Origin: Confluentibacter flavum
GTDB lineage: Bacteria > Bacteroidota > Bacteroidia > Flavobacteriales > Flavobacteriaceae
Length of the DNA: 64,000 nt
Assembly: GCF_002843175.1 (NCBI RefSeq)
Contig: NZ_PJEO01000056.1
Coordinates: 186,001-250,000 of the forward strand
Direction: 5' to 3'
The notes under the pieces were generated by a model. The model saw nothing but the letters and a program-made list of their open reading frames with translations, did not search any database and was not told where the DNA came from. A program made the translations under genes and the position numbers. Positions 1 to 9,171 of the stretch are shown here, in pieces (positions within the stretch are counted from its first letter, which is position 1; each line of letters opens with the position of its first letter).

Positions 1-225
1 TAAATCAAACATGAAAAAATAGGCCCGAGTAAACAAACCAATGGTTTGAAGATTAACATATGCTGCATTTACTGAAGACTGAACCTGAGCTTCTGTTCTA
101 AAAAAAGTTTCAGGAGATAACTGAGTTGGGTTTACCAACTCCAAATCTTTAGTACTACAAGCACTTATTATCACAATGGCAGTGCACATTGTGAAAAATG
201 CAAAAATAATTTTGTGTGTTTTCAT
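1..225 (-). CDS. SusD/RagB family outer-membrane lipoprotein, N-terminal fragment
   Basis: The first 75 codons are present; the rest lies beyond the left edge of the window. The protein starts with a lipoprotein signal peptide, a hydrophobic stretch ending in IISAC, so Cys23 is the likely lipidated residue. It continues with the SusD-type N-terminus (NPTQLSPETFFRTEAQVQSSVNAA). SusD proteins are surface lipoproteins that cap a SusC channel and bind glycan or peptide substrates. The start lies 15 bp downstream of the susC stop, so the two form one transcription unit. The substrate cannot be inferred because the rest of the locus is missing. Confidence 0.88.
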   Translation of the reverse strand, partial: MKTHKIIFAFFTMCTAIVIISACSTKDLELVNPTQLSPETFFRTEAQVQSSVNAAYVNLQTIGLFTRAYFFMFDL

Positions 226-240
226 AAATTTTTTTTTTAA

Positions 241-3200
241 TTAAAATGTTAGTTGAAGACCAACTAAATACGTCTTAGGTTGTGGATACGCCCCTCTATC
301 TATACCATATTCAAATAACGCACCACTCGCAATTTCAGGATCCAAACCAGAATACTTTGTGATAGTGAATACGTTTTGACCACTCACATATATTCTAAAT
401 TTAGAAAACATTTCACTACCAAACATATTATTAGGTAATGTATAACCTATAGTAAGGTTTTTAAGTCTTGTAAAAGAAGCATCTTCTAAATAACGTGTAG
501 ATATTGCTGTGTTTTGAGGCGCTCCTCCAGCTCTAGGCACTGAGTTTGAAGTGCCCGGACCAGTCCATCTATTTAACACACCTACTCCAGCATTAAATAA
601 CCTTGGCATGCCCTCAAGATCGTATATATTTGTGTTCATTAAATCTCTACCAGCTAATCCAGTAAAGAATACATTAAAATCCCAATTTTTATAAGTGGCA
701 TCTAAATTTAAACCAAAAGAAAGATCAGGATTGGCATTTCCAATAATGGTTTTATCAGCATTGGTTATAGTACCATCTCCATTTAAATCTAAATATCTAA
801 TATCCCCTGGTCGTACAGTAGTTTGACCTGGATTAGCAGTAAATACAGCATCTACCTCGGCTTGAGTTTGATAAATACCATCCATTACTAAGCCATAGAA
901 ATGAAATAAAGCCTCACCTTCAACAACTCTAGTGATATTTTCACCTTCAAAACCACCTCCATTTAACTGGGTTATAGTACCACCTAAAGATTTAGCGGTA
1001 TTTGTACTTGTTCCTAAATTTAAATTTGCAGACCATTTAAAATCACCTTCACGATCATTATATCCTAAACTTAACTCAAAACCTTTAGTTTCAACAGAAC
1101 CAACATTTTTAGTTTGATTACCTGCATTGATACCTAATGAAGTTGGTGTAGGTACACTAAGCAATAAGTCGTCACTTGTATTTACATAATATTCAAGAGC
1201 TGCGGTTACTTTTTCGTTAAAAAGACCTAAATCCAAACCAATATTTGTTTGAACTGTTTGCTCCCATTTTAAATTAGGATTGGGTAATCCAGCAGATGTT
1301 GTTCCAACTACGGCTACACCACCAATGGGGTATTGAAAATTATCAGTAAGTGTAGCACTATATAAATAATTTCCAATTCTGTCATTACCAGAAGTACCAT
1401 GACTACCTCTTAATTTAAGAGTGCTAAATGCTGAATCGCTCATAAAATCTTCTTTAGCTATGTTCCAACCTAAAGAAAAAGAATAGAAACTTCCCCAACG
1501 GTTATTAGCTCCAAATCTTGATGAGGCATCACGTCTAATAGAACCTGATGCAATGTATTTGTCTTCATAATTATAATTCAACCTAGCTAAATATCCCAAT
1601 CTATTGTATTCGTTAGAGTTACTACCTAAATTTGAATCTTGGTTTGAAAGTTCCATAACATCATTAGTAATAAAATTTCTACTGGTTCCGTTTATACTAC
1701 TAAATTTATTTTCATATTTCTCACTAAGTAACAATAATTCAAAATTATGAGCATCTGCGACTGTGTTTTTATACGTTAAACTATTAGTATATATAATTGT
1801 TTGCCCAGAAGATCTGTTTCTATTTATATTCGCAAAACCTTGACTGTGTGTTGCTCCTAGACTATCATCATTAAATGACGGAGTAAAAGTGAAATTGTTT
1901 GAGCTGAAATAATCCAAACCTACTTGAGTTTTAAATTCCAAACCTTCAATAATTTCCAGAGTAGCATAGATATTTCCAATAAGGCTAAACCCATTATTTA
2001 ATCTATCGCCATGTCTCATGATTCTCACAGGGTTTTCAGCATCTTGTCCATCACCTGCACTGTTAGGCCCTTGAAAACCACCTAAATTATTAGGATTATA
2101 TACATTATAATAAGGTGCCATTTTAATAGCATGCTCTAATAATGAGCGCCCTCCTCCTCCAACTTCTGGCTTAGTAGTATTAAAGTTAGTAGACATTGTT
2201 TGCCCTATTTTTATTCTTCCTAAATCAAAATCGCTGTTTCCTCTAAAAGTGAATCTTTCAAAACCTGTTTCTATAATGATACCTTCCTTTTCGGCATAAC
2301 CTGCAGAAAACCTAAAAGTACTTTTTTCACTACCACCAGAAACTGCAAAATCATAGTTTTGCACTAAACCACTTTGATATAATTCATCTTGCCAATTAGT
2401 ATTAACCCCAGATTGTGATGCCGGTGTAGTTGGCACTACGCCAAATGCCTCTTGAGCAAATTGTAAATACTGAGGTGTGTTTAATACATCATATCTTTGA
2501 TTTTGTACTTGAAACCCAGTGAATATGTTAGCAGTGAATTGAGTTACTCCTTTTTTACCTTTTTTGGTAGTAACAATAATAACACCATTAGATCCTTGAG
2601 ACCCATACACAGCAGTCGTTGATGCGTCTTTCAAAACGTTAATCGATTCTATATCATTTTGGCTAATACCAGAAAGATTACCAACAATAACCCCATCAAT
2701 AACATACAATGGCGCATTATTACCAAAAGTACCTAAACCCCTTATAGTAACAGATGGCTCAGTACCAGGCGACCCAGTGTTTACAACCAAAACACCAGCT
2801 GCACGACCTTGTAATGCCTCGACTGGATTTGCCACAGGAATTGCCGCAATTTCTTCAGTTTTAATACTAGAAATAGCTCCAGTTACACTTGCTCTACTTT
2901 GGGAACCATAACCCACAACAACAACCTCATCAAGAGCTTGTAAATCTTCGGCTAATGAAACGTTAATAGTTGTTTGTCCATTTACAGGAACTCTTTGGGT
3001 TACAAACCCTACATAACTAATTACAAGCGTTGCATTAGAAGCCACATTTGATAATGTGTATTTACCATCAAAATCGGTGGCAGCTCCATTTGAAGTACCA
3101 TCTACAACGACAGTTACTCCTGGCAATGGCCCATTTTGGTCAGACACAGTACCGGAAACACTAATTTGTGCATTCATACTTGTACAAAACACAAGCAAAA

Positions 3201-3258
3201 GCACAAGGAATCCTAAATGCTTAATGCCTTTCTTTTTAAAAAATAAAAATTTTGTCAT
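241..3258 (-). CDS. SusC/RagA family TonB-linked outer-membrane protein
   Basis: This 1005-residue outer-membrane transporter imports substrates captured by its SusD partner, powered by TonB. In order it has a signal peptide (about 1-31, ending SMNAQ), a carboxypeptidase-D regulatory-like beta-sandwich (about 32-105), a TonB box DEVVVVGYG (110-118), a plug with the SusC signature LQGRAAGVLVV and TIRGLGTFGNNAPLYVIDG, and a beta-barrel ending in the aromatic strand YLVGLQLTF. The length is normal for SusC. Transcription is leftward from a good promoter (3359-3388), with susD directly downstream. No sensor or glycoside hydrolase is visible on this side, so the substrate is unknown. Confidence 0.95.
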   Translation of the reverse strand: MTKFLFFKKKGIKHLGFLVLLLVFCTSMNAQISVSGTVSDQNGPLPGVTVVVDGTSNGAATDFDGKYTLSNVASNATLVISYVGFVTQRVPVNGQTTINVSLAEDLQALDEVVVVGYGSQSRASVTGAISSIKTEEIAAIPVANPVEALQGRAAGVLVVNTGSPGTEPSVTIRGLGTFGNNAPLYVIDGVIVGNLSGISQNDIESINVLKDASTTAVYGSQGSNGVIIVTTKKGKKGVTQFTANIFTGFQVQNQRYDVLNTPQYLQFAQEAFGVVPTTPASQSGVNTNWQDELYQSGLVQNYDFAVSGGSEKSTFRFSAGYAEKEGIIIETGFERFTFRGNSDFDLGRIKIGQTMSTNFNTTKPEVGGGGRSLLEHAIKMAPYYNVYNPNNLGGFQGPNSAGDGQDAENPVRIMRHGDRLNNGFSLIGNIYATLEIIEGLEFKTQVGLDYFSSNNFTFTPSFNDDSLGATHSQGFANINRNRSSGQTIIYTNSLTYKNTVADAHNFELLLLSEKYENKFSSINGTSRNFITNDVMELSNQDSNLGSNSNEYNRLGYLARLNYNYEDKYIASGSIRRDASSRFGANNRWGSFYSFSLGWNIAKEDFMSDSAFSTLKLRGSHGTSGNDRIGNYLYSATLTDNFQYPIGGVAVVGTTSAGLPNPNLKWEQTVQTNIGLDLGLFNEKVTAALEYYVNTSDDLLLSVPTPTSLGINAGNQTKNVGSVETKGFELSLGYNDREGDFKWSANLNLGTSTNTAKSLGGTITQLNGGGFEGENITRVVEGEALFHFYGLVMDGIYQTQAEVDAVFTANPGQTTVRPGDIRYLDLNGDGTITNADKTIIGNANPDLSFGLNLDATYKNWDFNVFFTGLAGRDLMNTNIYDLEGMPRLFNAGVGVLNRWTGPGTSNSVPRAGGAPQNTAISTRYLEDASFTRLKNLTIGYTLPNNMFGSEMFSKFRIYVSGQNVFTITKYSGLDPEIASGALFEYGIDRGAYPQPKTYLVGLQLTF

Positions 3259-3358
3259 AAAATTTAGTTTAGTTTAATTTAGTTTTGATAATTAATTAGA
3301 TTCATATTGTTGTTTTATAAAATGTGTTCTATTTTAACCCGAACATGTTTTATTTTGT

Positions 3359-3388
3359 CAAATATAGAAATTTTTTCAAACGAAACAA
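3359..3388 (-). promoter_or_regulatory. Bacteroidota-type promoter for susCD
   Basis: On the minus strand, TTG (3388-3386) is followed after exactly 19 nt by TATATTTG (3366-3359), matching the TTG-N(17-23)-TAnnTTTG consensus. The expected transcript start is near 3353, giving a leader of about 95 nt before susC. The rest of the 303-bp gap (3259-3561) is AT-rich and shows no convincing gene. Confidence 0.6.
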
Positions 3389-3561
3389 CCGATTGCGTTA
3401 ATTTTTTAATTTTTTTTCCTACCAATGTTTTGTTAAATTTTACATTAGTTAACAACATGAATGCGAATATATATCTCTTGAGGAGTTTGATTTAAGGCGA
3501 ATCTTTTAAAGGATTTTTTGTTATTTTTTTATTCTAATAGTTCTTTTTAAGTCTTAAAAAA

Positions 3562-4797
3562 CTACAAATCCAAATACTCGAGTATTTTATTCAATGCGCC
3601 TTTATTTATTTTAATGAAGTCTGAATTTTTATTTCCTGAAAGGGAACGTTTTATTGGATTTTCAATTAATTCGGTTAAAACTAAATTTAATTGATTTTGG
3701 TTTGAAATTGAAAAAACACCTGCAGTATCAATCATCTCTTTGGCTTCAGGGAATTTTGAGTAATTGTTACCTATAATAATAGGTACGCCAAAAACGGCTG
3801 GTTCTAAGATATTATGCAACCCTGTTGTGCCCACTGCCCCACCAACAAAAGCTATATCAGCATAACTATAAATTTTTGAAAGAATCCCAATGGTGTCAAC
3901 TATCAACACTTTTGCTGATTTAAGTCCTTCATCACTCATTTCCGAAAATAAAACAACATCAACCGTTAGGCTTTCTTTGATATTTCTTATTTGATGTGCT
4001 TTCATATTATGAGGCGCAATAATACACTTTACATCTTTCGGGGCTTGGTGATTTATAAATTCAGTAAGAAGTGCTTCGTCTTCTGGCCAAGTACTTCCTG
4101 CAACAATGCACAATTTATCTTGCTTAAAAATTTCTATAAAATCTAAATGGTTATCTTGTTCTAACTGACTTGAAACCCTATCAAAACGCGTGTCTCCAGA
4201 AACCGTTATATTATTATAGTGTATGGATTGGAGTAATTTTTTAGAGCTTTCATTTTGAGTAAAAATATGTTCAAAAGCAAATAATGCTTGGCGCCGTGGT
4301 TTTCCGTAAAATTTAAAAAAGGAGTGATTTTCCCTGAAGTTTGCCGAAATAAGTATCGTTCTTAATTTCCGTTTCTTTAGTTCATTTAAAAAATTTGGCC
4401 AAATATCATATTTAACAAAAACCGTAAGTTCTGGTTTAACAATATCTAAAAAATGCTTGGCATTATTTTTTGTATCCAATGGCAAATAAATGACAACATC
4501 GGCAATAGGTGAATTTTTCCTTATTTCATAACCTGAAGGCGAAAAAAAACTGAGTACAATTTTATGCCTTTTATAATGTTCTCTCATCACTTTAAAAACA
4601 GGAAGCCCTTGTTCATATTCCCCTAAAGAGGCACAGTGAAACCAAATCGTCTTATCATTGGCTTTTATATTTTCTCTAAGAATGGCAAAAACATTTTGAC
4701 GTCCAACTACGCCTTTCTTTATTTTTTCGTTAAAAGTCGATGCACATTTTAAACCAAAATGCACAAGATGAATACCAATATTATAGATAAAACCCAA
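3562..4797 (-). CDS. kdtA: 3-deoxy-D-manno-octulosonic acid (Kdo) transferase
   Basis: A 411-residue GT30 enzyme that adds Kdo from CMP-Kdo to lipid A precursor at the inner membrane. The N-terminal hydrophobic start (YNIGIHLVHFGLKCAS) and the acceptor-domain motif CASLGEYEQGLPVF, with the likely catalytic Glu60, are family features. The C-terminal half has the nucleotide-sugar-binding run FVGGAVGTTGLHNILEPAVFG. No ATG is available before about residue 71, and the family N-terminus is present from 4797, so a TTG start is used. The gene is transcribed leftward toward susC and is divergent from the DegT gene. Confidence 0.93.
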   Translation of the reverse strand: MGFIYNIGIHLVHFGLKCASTFNEKIKKGVVGRQNVFAILRENIKANDKTIWFHCASLGEYEQGLPVFKVMREHYKRHKIVLSFFSPSGYEIRKNSPIADVVIYLPLDTKNNAKHFLDIVKPELTVFVKYDIWPNFLNELKKRKLRTILISANFRENHSFFKFYGKPRRQALFAFEHIFTQNESSKKLLQSIHYNNITVSGDTRFDRVSSQLEQDNHLDFIEIFKQDKLCIVAGSTWPEDEALLTEFINHQAPKDVKCIIAPHNMKAHQIRNIKESLTVDVVLFSEMSDEGLKSAKVLIVDTIGILSKIYSYADIAFVGGAVGTTGLHNILEPAVFGVPIIIGNNYSKFPEAKEMIDTAGVFSISNQNQLNLVLTELIENPIKRSLSGNKNSDFIKINKGALNKILEYLDL

Positions 4798-4864
4798 TTT
4801 TTTTTCTTTGATGCTAAATTACATTTCTTTAAAATAAATTAACCAATTACGTCAATGAATTTTG

Positions 4865-4872
4865 TAATTTTG
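4865..4872 (+). promoter_or_regulatory. Candidate -7 box for the DegT-galE operon
   Basis: TAATTTTG matches TAnnTTTG and lies 69 bp before the start codon at 4941. No TTG is present at the usual upstream distance, so the call rests on one box only. Confidence 0.35.
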
Positions 4873-4940
4873 TGTGTCTCTAAATCAAATTTAGGAGTGA
4901 TTAAAATTGACCATACCTAAATGGTCTGTAATTTTTTTAG

Positions 4941-6095
4941 ATGAAGAAAATTCAAATGGTTGACCTTAAAAGTCAATACGCCCAAATTAAAGATGTTGTA
5001 AATCTTTCCATCCAAGAGGTAATTGAAACCACCGCATTTATTAACGGTCCAAAAGTTCATGAATTTCAAAAAAATTTAGAACAGTATTTAAATGTTAAGC
5101 ATGTTATTCCATGTGCCAATGGAACGGATGCCTTGCAAATTGCCATGATGGGCTTAGGATTAAAACCTGGCGATGAAGTTATTACTGCCGATTTTACCTT
5201 TGCCGCAACTGTTGAAGTTATCGCTTTATTACAATTAACACCCGTTTTGGTTGATGTTAATGAAGATGATTTTAACATCAATATCGAGGCCATTAAAAAA
5301 GCCATAACTCCAAAAACCAAGGCTATTGTGCCCGTGCATTTATTCGGGCAATGTGCTAATATGGAAGCCATTATGGAAATTGCAAAAGCTCATAATTTAT
5401 ATGTTATAGAAGACAACGCTCAAGCTATTGGTGCGAATTATACTTATAAAAATGGTAAAAAAGTAAAAGCAGGAACCATTGGTCATGTTGGCGCAACCTC
5501 ATTTTTCCCTTCAAAAAATCTAGGATGTTATGGAGATGGTGGTGCTATTTTCACAAATGATGACAATTTAGCTCATACGCTTAGAGGCATTGTAAATCAT
5601 GGTATGTATGAACGTTATCATCATGATGTGGTTGGGGTTAATTCCCGTTTGGATAGTATTCAAGCTGCCGTTTTAAATGTCAAATTACCATATTTGAATG
5701 ATTATAATAAAGCCAGACAAAACGCCGCAAAAAAATATAATAGAGCTTTTAAAGATATTGATGCCATTGTTACACCAAAAGTAACATACAGCTGTGGGGA
5801 GATTTGTGATACTTGTGATTGCCATGTGTTTCATCAATATACCCTACAATTAAAGGGCGTTGATAGAGATGCTTTAGTAAAGCATTTAAACGAAAAATCC
5901 ATTCCTTGTGGTGTTTATTATCCCATTCCCCTTCACAATCAAAAAGCCTATACTGATTCTAGATATAATGAAACAGATTTTCCCGTTACAAATCAATTAG
6001 TTAAAGAAGTTATTTCATTGCCCATGCATACCGAATTAGATGATGAACAGATTGAATACATAACCTCAACAATTTTAAATTTTATATATGGATAA
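4941..6095 (+). CDS. DegT/DnrJ/EryC1/StrS family PLP-dependent aminotransferase
   Basis: A 384-residue sugar aminotransferase that makes amino-sugar nucleotides for surface polysaccharides. Visible features are the N-terminal MVDLKSQYAQIK, the nucleotide-sugar loop CANGTDALQIAM, the PLP-binding VIEDNAQAIGA and the Schiff-base lysine K192 in SFFPSKNLGCYGDGG. A cysteine cluster (CGEICDTCDCHVFHQYT) precedes the C-terminal domain; I believe it recurs in flavobacterial relatives and could be structural. It overlaps galE by 8 bp, so the two are translationally coupled. The exact sugar substrate is not readable from sequence. Confidence 0.9.
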   Translation: MKKIQMVDLKSQYAQIKDVVNLSIQEVIETTAFINGPKVHEFQKNLEQYLNVKHVIPCANGTDALQIAMMGLGLKPGDEVITADFTFAATVEVIALLQLTPVLVDVNEDDFNINIEAIKKAITPKTKAIVPVHLFGQCANMEAIMEIAKAHNLYVIEDNAQAIGANYTYKNGKKVKAGTIGHVGATSFFPSKNLGCYGDGGAIFTNDDNLAHTLRGIVNHGMYERYHHDVVGVNSRLDSIQAAVLNVKLPYLNDYNKARQNAAKKYNRAFKDIDAIVTPKVTYSCGEICDTCDCHVFHQYTLQLKGVDRDALVKHLNEKSIPCGVYYPIPLHNQKAYTDSRYNETDFPVTNQLVKEVISLPMHTELDDEQIEYITSTILNFIYG

Positions 6096-7110
6096 AATAT
6101 TAGTCACAGGCGGATTGGGCTTTATAGGATCTCATACCGTTGTAGAGTTGCAAAATGAAGGCTATGAAGTCGTTATTATTGATAATTTATCTAATTCTTC
6201 AATAAACGTATTAGATGGCATTACATCTATAACCGGCAAAACGCCTCTTTTTGAAAAATTAGATTTAAAAAACAAAGAAGGTGTTGAAACTTTTTTCGAA
6301 AAACACAACGATATAAAAGGTGTTATCCATTTTGCTGCCAGTAAAGCGGTTGGCGAAAGTGTACAGGAACCTTTATTATATTATGAAAACAATTTAGTTA
6401 CTTTGGTTTATATTCTTAAAGAATTAAAAAATCTGTCTTCCGCAAACTTTATATTTAGTTCTTCTTGCACGGTTTATGGACAAGCAGATGAATTACCAAT
6501 CACCGAAAAAGCTCCCATAAAATCAGCAGAATCCCCATATGGAAATACCAAGCAAGTAGGTGAAGAAATCATTAGAGATACTTGCAAAGTAACACCAAAC
6601 ATCAAAGCCATTGCGCTACGTTACTTCAATCCAATTGGAGCTCATGAATCCGCTAAAATTGGCGAATTACCCATTGGTGTACCTCAAAATTTAGTGCCAT
6701 TTATTACGCAAACTGCTATGGGAATCCGTGAACAATTGTCTGTTTTTGGAGATGATTACCCCACACCGGATGGTACTTGTATCCGTGATTATATTCATGT
6801 AATTGATGTAGCCAAAGCACACGTAATTGCATTAAAACGTCTTTTAGAAAACCATAATAAATCCAATTATGAAATTTTCAATTTGGGAACAGGAAAAGGA
6901 AGTTCTGTATTGGAAGTCATTAATTCATTTGAGAAAGTTTCTGGCAAGAAACTAAATTATAAAATTGTTGACAGACGAGAAGGTGATGTAATTTCAGCTT
7001 ATGCTGACACAAAAAAAGCCAATGATGAATTAGGCTGGAAATCACAATTAACTTTAGATGACGCTATGCGTTCTGCATGGAAATGGGAACAAGTAGTTAG
7101 AGGAAAATAA
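6088..7110 (+). CDS. galE: UDP-glucose 4-epimerase
   Basis: A 340-residue extended short-chain dehydrogenase that interconverts UDP-glucose and UDP-galactose with bound NAD. The Rossmann motif GGLGFIGSHT (8-17), SSSCTVYG (124-131) and the YxxxK pair Y151/K155 in YGNTK are all intact. Length and the CIRDYIHVIDVA and YNLGTGKG-type motifs (here FNLGTGKGSSV) fit GalE rather than a dehydratase. It starts inside the end of the DegT aminotransferase, pointing to shared supply of surface-glycan precursors. A hairpin terminator follows. Confidence 0.93.
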   Translation: MDKILVTGGLGFIGSHTVVELQNEGYEVVIIDNLSNSSINVLDGITSITGKTPLFEKLDLKNKEGVETFFEKHNDIKGVIHFAASKAVGESVQEPLLYYENNLVTLVYILKELKNLSSANFIFSSSCTVYGQADELPITEKAPIKSAESPYGNTKQVGEEIIRDTCKVTPNIKAIALRYFNPIGAHESAKIGELPIGVPQNLVPFITQTAMGIREQLSVFGDDYPTPDGTCIRDYIHVIDVAKAHVIALKRLLENHNKSNYEIFNLGTGKGSSVLEVINSFEKVSGKKLNYKIVDRREGDVISAYADTKKANDELGWKSQLTLDDAMRSAWKWEQVVRGK

Positions 7111-7130
7111 CTACAATTTAAAACAAAAAA

Positions 7131-7160
7131 ATGTTGCTAATAACTTAGCAGCATTTTTTT
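7131..7160. terminator. Terminator between galE and lspA, probably bidirectional
   Basis: A 10-bp stem (ATGTTGCTAA at 7131-7140 pairing with TTAGCAGCAT at 7145-7154, one G-U) has a short loop. It is followed by a run of T on the plus strand and preceded by A-rich sequence. It can therefore stop both galE and the convergent lspA, whose stop codon lies at its edge. Confidence 0.75.
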
Positions 7161-7671
7161 ATTCAGTAACTTTTTTCTTTTTAAAACTTACCAAAACAAG
7201 TATAATCATACCCGTAGTTACTGATAAATCTGCCATATTAAAAATGCCTGTTTTGAAAACGCCTCCTAAATCTATAAAGAAAAAATCGGTTACAGAGCCA
7301 TAAACGATACGGTCAAAAACATTGGCTATCCCACCACCTACGATACTTGAAAAAGCAAAAAGCGAGAGATTGTCTAACGATTTGTCTTTTATAATGTAGC
7401 GTAAAACAAATACTAACACAAGAATTGGTAAAATAAGCAAAAAGATGAGTCTGAGCATGGGGTTTAAATCACTTCCCATGCCTAAAAATGCACCTGTATT
7501 TTCAACATTCATCATAATGAAAGCATCTCCAACTAACGAAATGCGTTCACCACGCTGTATCTCTGTTTGCGGTGCTATAGAAGCTCTTACAAGTGATTTT
7601 GATATTTGATCGATGGCAATAGTCAACACAATTATCACTATAATGTAGATAGAACGTTTAGATAATTTCAT
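7159..7671 (-). CDS. lspA: Lipoprotein signal peptidase (signal peptidase II)
   Basis: A 170-residue inner-membrane aspartyl protease that cleaves prolipoproteins after lipid attachment. It has four membrane segments, and both catalytic aspartates are in their expected motifs: ANVFDR (D120) and FNMADLS (D148). The conserved NVENTGAFLG segment is also present. It lies 13 bp downstream of fabD and appears to be the last gene of a leftward run. It would process the many lipoproteins in this window. Confidence 0.95.
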   Translation of the reverse strand: MKLSKRSIYIIVIIVLTIAIDQISKSLVRASIAPQTEIQRGERISLVGDAFIMMNVENTGAFLGMGSDLNPMLRLIFLLILPILVLVFVLRYIIKDKSLDNLSLFAFSSIVGGGIANVFDRIVYGSVTDFFFIDLGGVFKTGIFNMADLSVTTGMIILVLVSFKKKKVTE

Positions 7672-7684
7672 CTATCTGTATGTA

Positions 7685-8569
7685 TTAAGACAACGTTGCT
7701 GAAGTAGTTTCTGCATCTCTATAAATCTTCTTTACCAAGCCCTGCAAAACGTTTCCGGGGCCAACTTCAGTAAATAAAGTAGCTCCATCGTAAATCATTT
7801 GTTGCACAGATTGTGACCAACGTACAGGCGCTGTTAATTGCGATATTAAATTTGCTTTGATGTCGTTTTCATTAAGGACAGCTTGAGCTGTTACATTTTG
7901 ATAAATTGGACATATGGGTTTACTAAATACAGTATTTTCAATAGCTGCTGCCAATTCTTCTCTTGCCGGTTCCATTAAAGGTGAGTGAAAAGCCCCGCCC
8001 ACTGGCAATACCAAAGCGCGTTTAGCACCAGCTGTTTTTAACGCTTCGCAAGCTTTGTTCACTGCATCAATGTCACCAGAAATCACCAATTGCCCAGGAC
8101 AATTATAGTTAGCTGCCACAACCACACCTTCAGTTGAAGCACATATTTTTTCAACAAGACTATCTTCTAATCCTAAAACCGCAGCCATCGTACTTGGTTG
8201 CATGTCGCAAGCTTTTTGCATAGCCAAGGCACGTTGGGAAACCAACTTCAATCCATCTTCAAAATTTAAGGTACCATTGGCAACCAAGGCTGAAAACTCG
8301 CCAAGTGAATGTCCAGCGACCATATCTGGTTTAAAACTATCTCCTAATGTTTTTGCTAAAATAACCGAATGTAAAAATATGGCTGGTTGCGTTACTTTGG
8401 TTTCTTTTAGGTCTTCGGCAGAACCTTCAAACATAATGTCTGTAATATTAAAACCAAGTATGTCGTTTGCTTGTTCGAATAATTTTTGTGCTAAAGGTGA
8501 GTTTTTATAAAGGTCTAAACCCATTCCTGAAAATTGTGCGCCTTGCCCTGGAAATATATATGCGTTCAT
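7685..8569 (-). CDS. fabD: Malonyl-CoA:ACP transacylase
   Basis: A 294-residue cytoplasmic enzyme that loads malonyl groups onto acyl carrier protein for fatty acid synthesis. The start (FPGQGAQFSGMG), the active-site serine S88 in GHSLGEFSAL and the histidine H195 in GGAFHSPLM are intact. Length is normal. It sits between a sugar acetyltransferase and lspA with short gaps (31 and 13 bp), consistent with cotranscription. No other fab genes are nearby. Confidence 0.95.
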   Translation of the reverse strand: MNAYIFPGQGAQFSGMGLDLYKNSPLAQKLFEQANDILGFNITDIMFEGSAEDLKETKVTQPAIFLHSVILAKTLGDSFKPDMVAGHSLGEFSALVANGTLNFEDGLKLVSQRALAMQKACDMQPSTMAAVLGLEDSLVEKICASTEGVVVAANYNCPGQLVISGDIDAVNKACEALKTAGAKRALVLPVGGAFHSPLMEPAREELAAAIENTVFSKPICPIYQNVTAQAVLNENDIKANLISQLTAPVRWSQSVQQMIYDGATLFTEVGPGNVLQGLVKKIYRDAETTSATLS

Positions 8570-8600
8570 GTATTTATTTTTAGTAGTGCAAAAATAGGAA

Positions 8601-9161
8601 TTAATTATTATTTATAGTCTTAATTACTTTTGCAGGATTTCCTCCAATAACAACATCATTAGAAAAACTTTTAGTCACAACTGCTCCCGCTCCAACCACC
8701 GTGTTATCACCTAAAGTTACACCCGGACAAATGATAGCGCCACCTCCAATCCATACATTATTGCCTATGGTTATTGGTTTTGCATATTCTTTCCCACTAT
8801 TTCTTAATGTATGCTCTAAAGGATGGGTTGCCGTATAAATTTGTACGTTTGGTGCGAACATGCAATTATCGCCAATGGTTACCAGTGCCACATCTAAAAT
8901 GCAGCAATTAAAATTTATAAATACATTGTTACCAACTTTAATATTACTTCCATAATCGCAATGAAATGGTGGTTCTACAAATAAGTTTTCTCCTGCACAT
9001 TTAAAAATATCATATAAAACCTTAGTACGCTCCTCCATGTATTCCTCACTCAAACTATTGAATTTATAAAACAATAACCTTACACGATGGCGCTCTTTTG
9101 CTAGTTCTGGGTCTGACGGATTATACATCTCCCCTGCTAGCATTTTCTGTTTTTCTGTCAT
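8601..9161 (-). CDS. Maltose/galactoside O-acetyltransferase family (hexapeptide repeat)
   Basis: A 186-residue left-handed beta-helix acetyltransferase. It has the N-terminal mac domain (TEKQKMLAGEMYNPSDPELAKER) followed by hexapeptide repeats (IGNNVWIGGGAIICPGVTLGDN) and the CoA-proximal NPAKVIK end. Such enzymes acetylate maltose, galactosides or related sugars. I start it at the ATG at 9161 because the family N-terminus begins there; the longer frame from 9212 would overlap the upstream gene by 41 bp. It is 10 bp downstream of the FAD dehydrogenase gene. Confidence 0.88.
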   Translation of the reverse strand: MTEKQKMLAGEMYNPSDPELAKERHRVRLLFYKFNSLSEEYMEERTKVLYDIFKCAGENLFVEPPFHCDYGSNIKVGNNVFINFNCCILDVALVTIGDNCMFAPNVQIYTATHPLEHTLRNSGKEYAKPITIGNNVWIGGGAIICPGVTLGDNTVVGAGAVVTKSFSNDVVIGGNPAKVIKTINNN

Positions 9162-9171
9162 AATATTAAAT

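Noticed and set aside
1-3258. Full polysaccharide utilisation locus linked to the lacI region
   Set aside because: Only susC and part of susD are visible, and lacI is 51 kb away with housekeeping genes between, so no functional link can be claimed.
3307-3495. 62-codon frame in the susC upstream gap
   Set aside because: It overlaps the susC promoter, has no family features and is Phe/Asn/Leu-rich, as random AT-rich DNA would be.
8202-8510. Plus-strand open frame of 102 codons inside fabD
   Set aside because: It lies wholly antisense to a well-supported FabD with intact catalytic residues and shows no protein family features.
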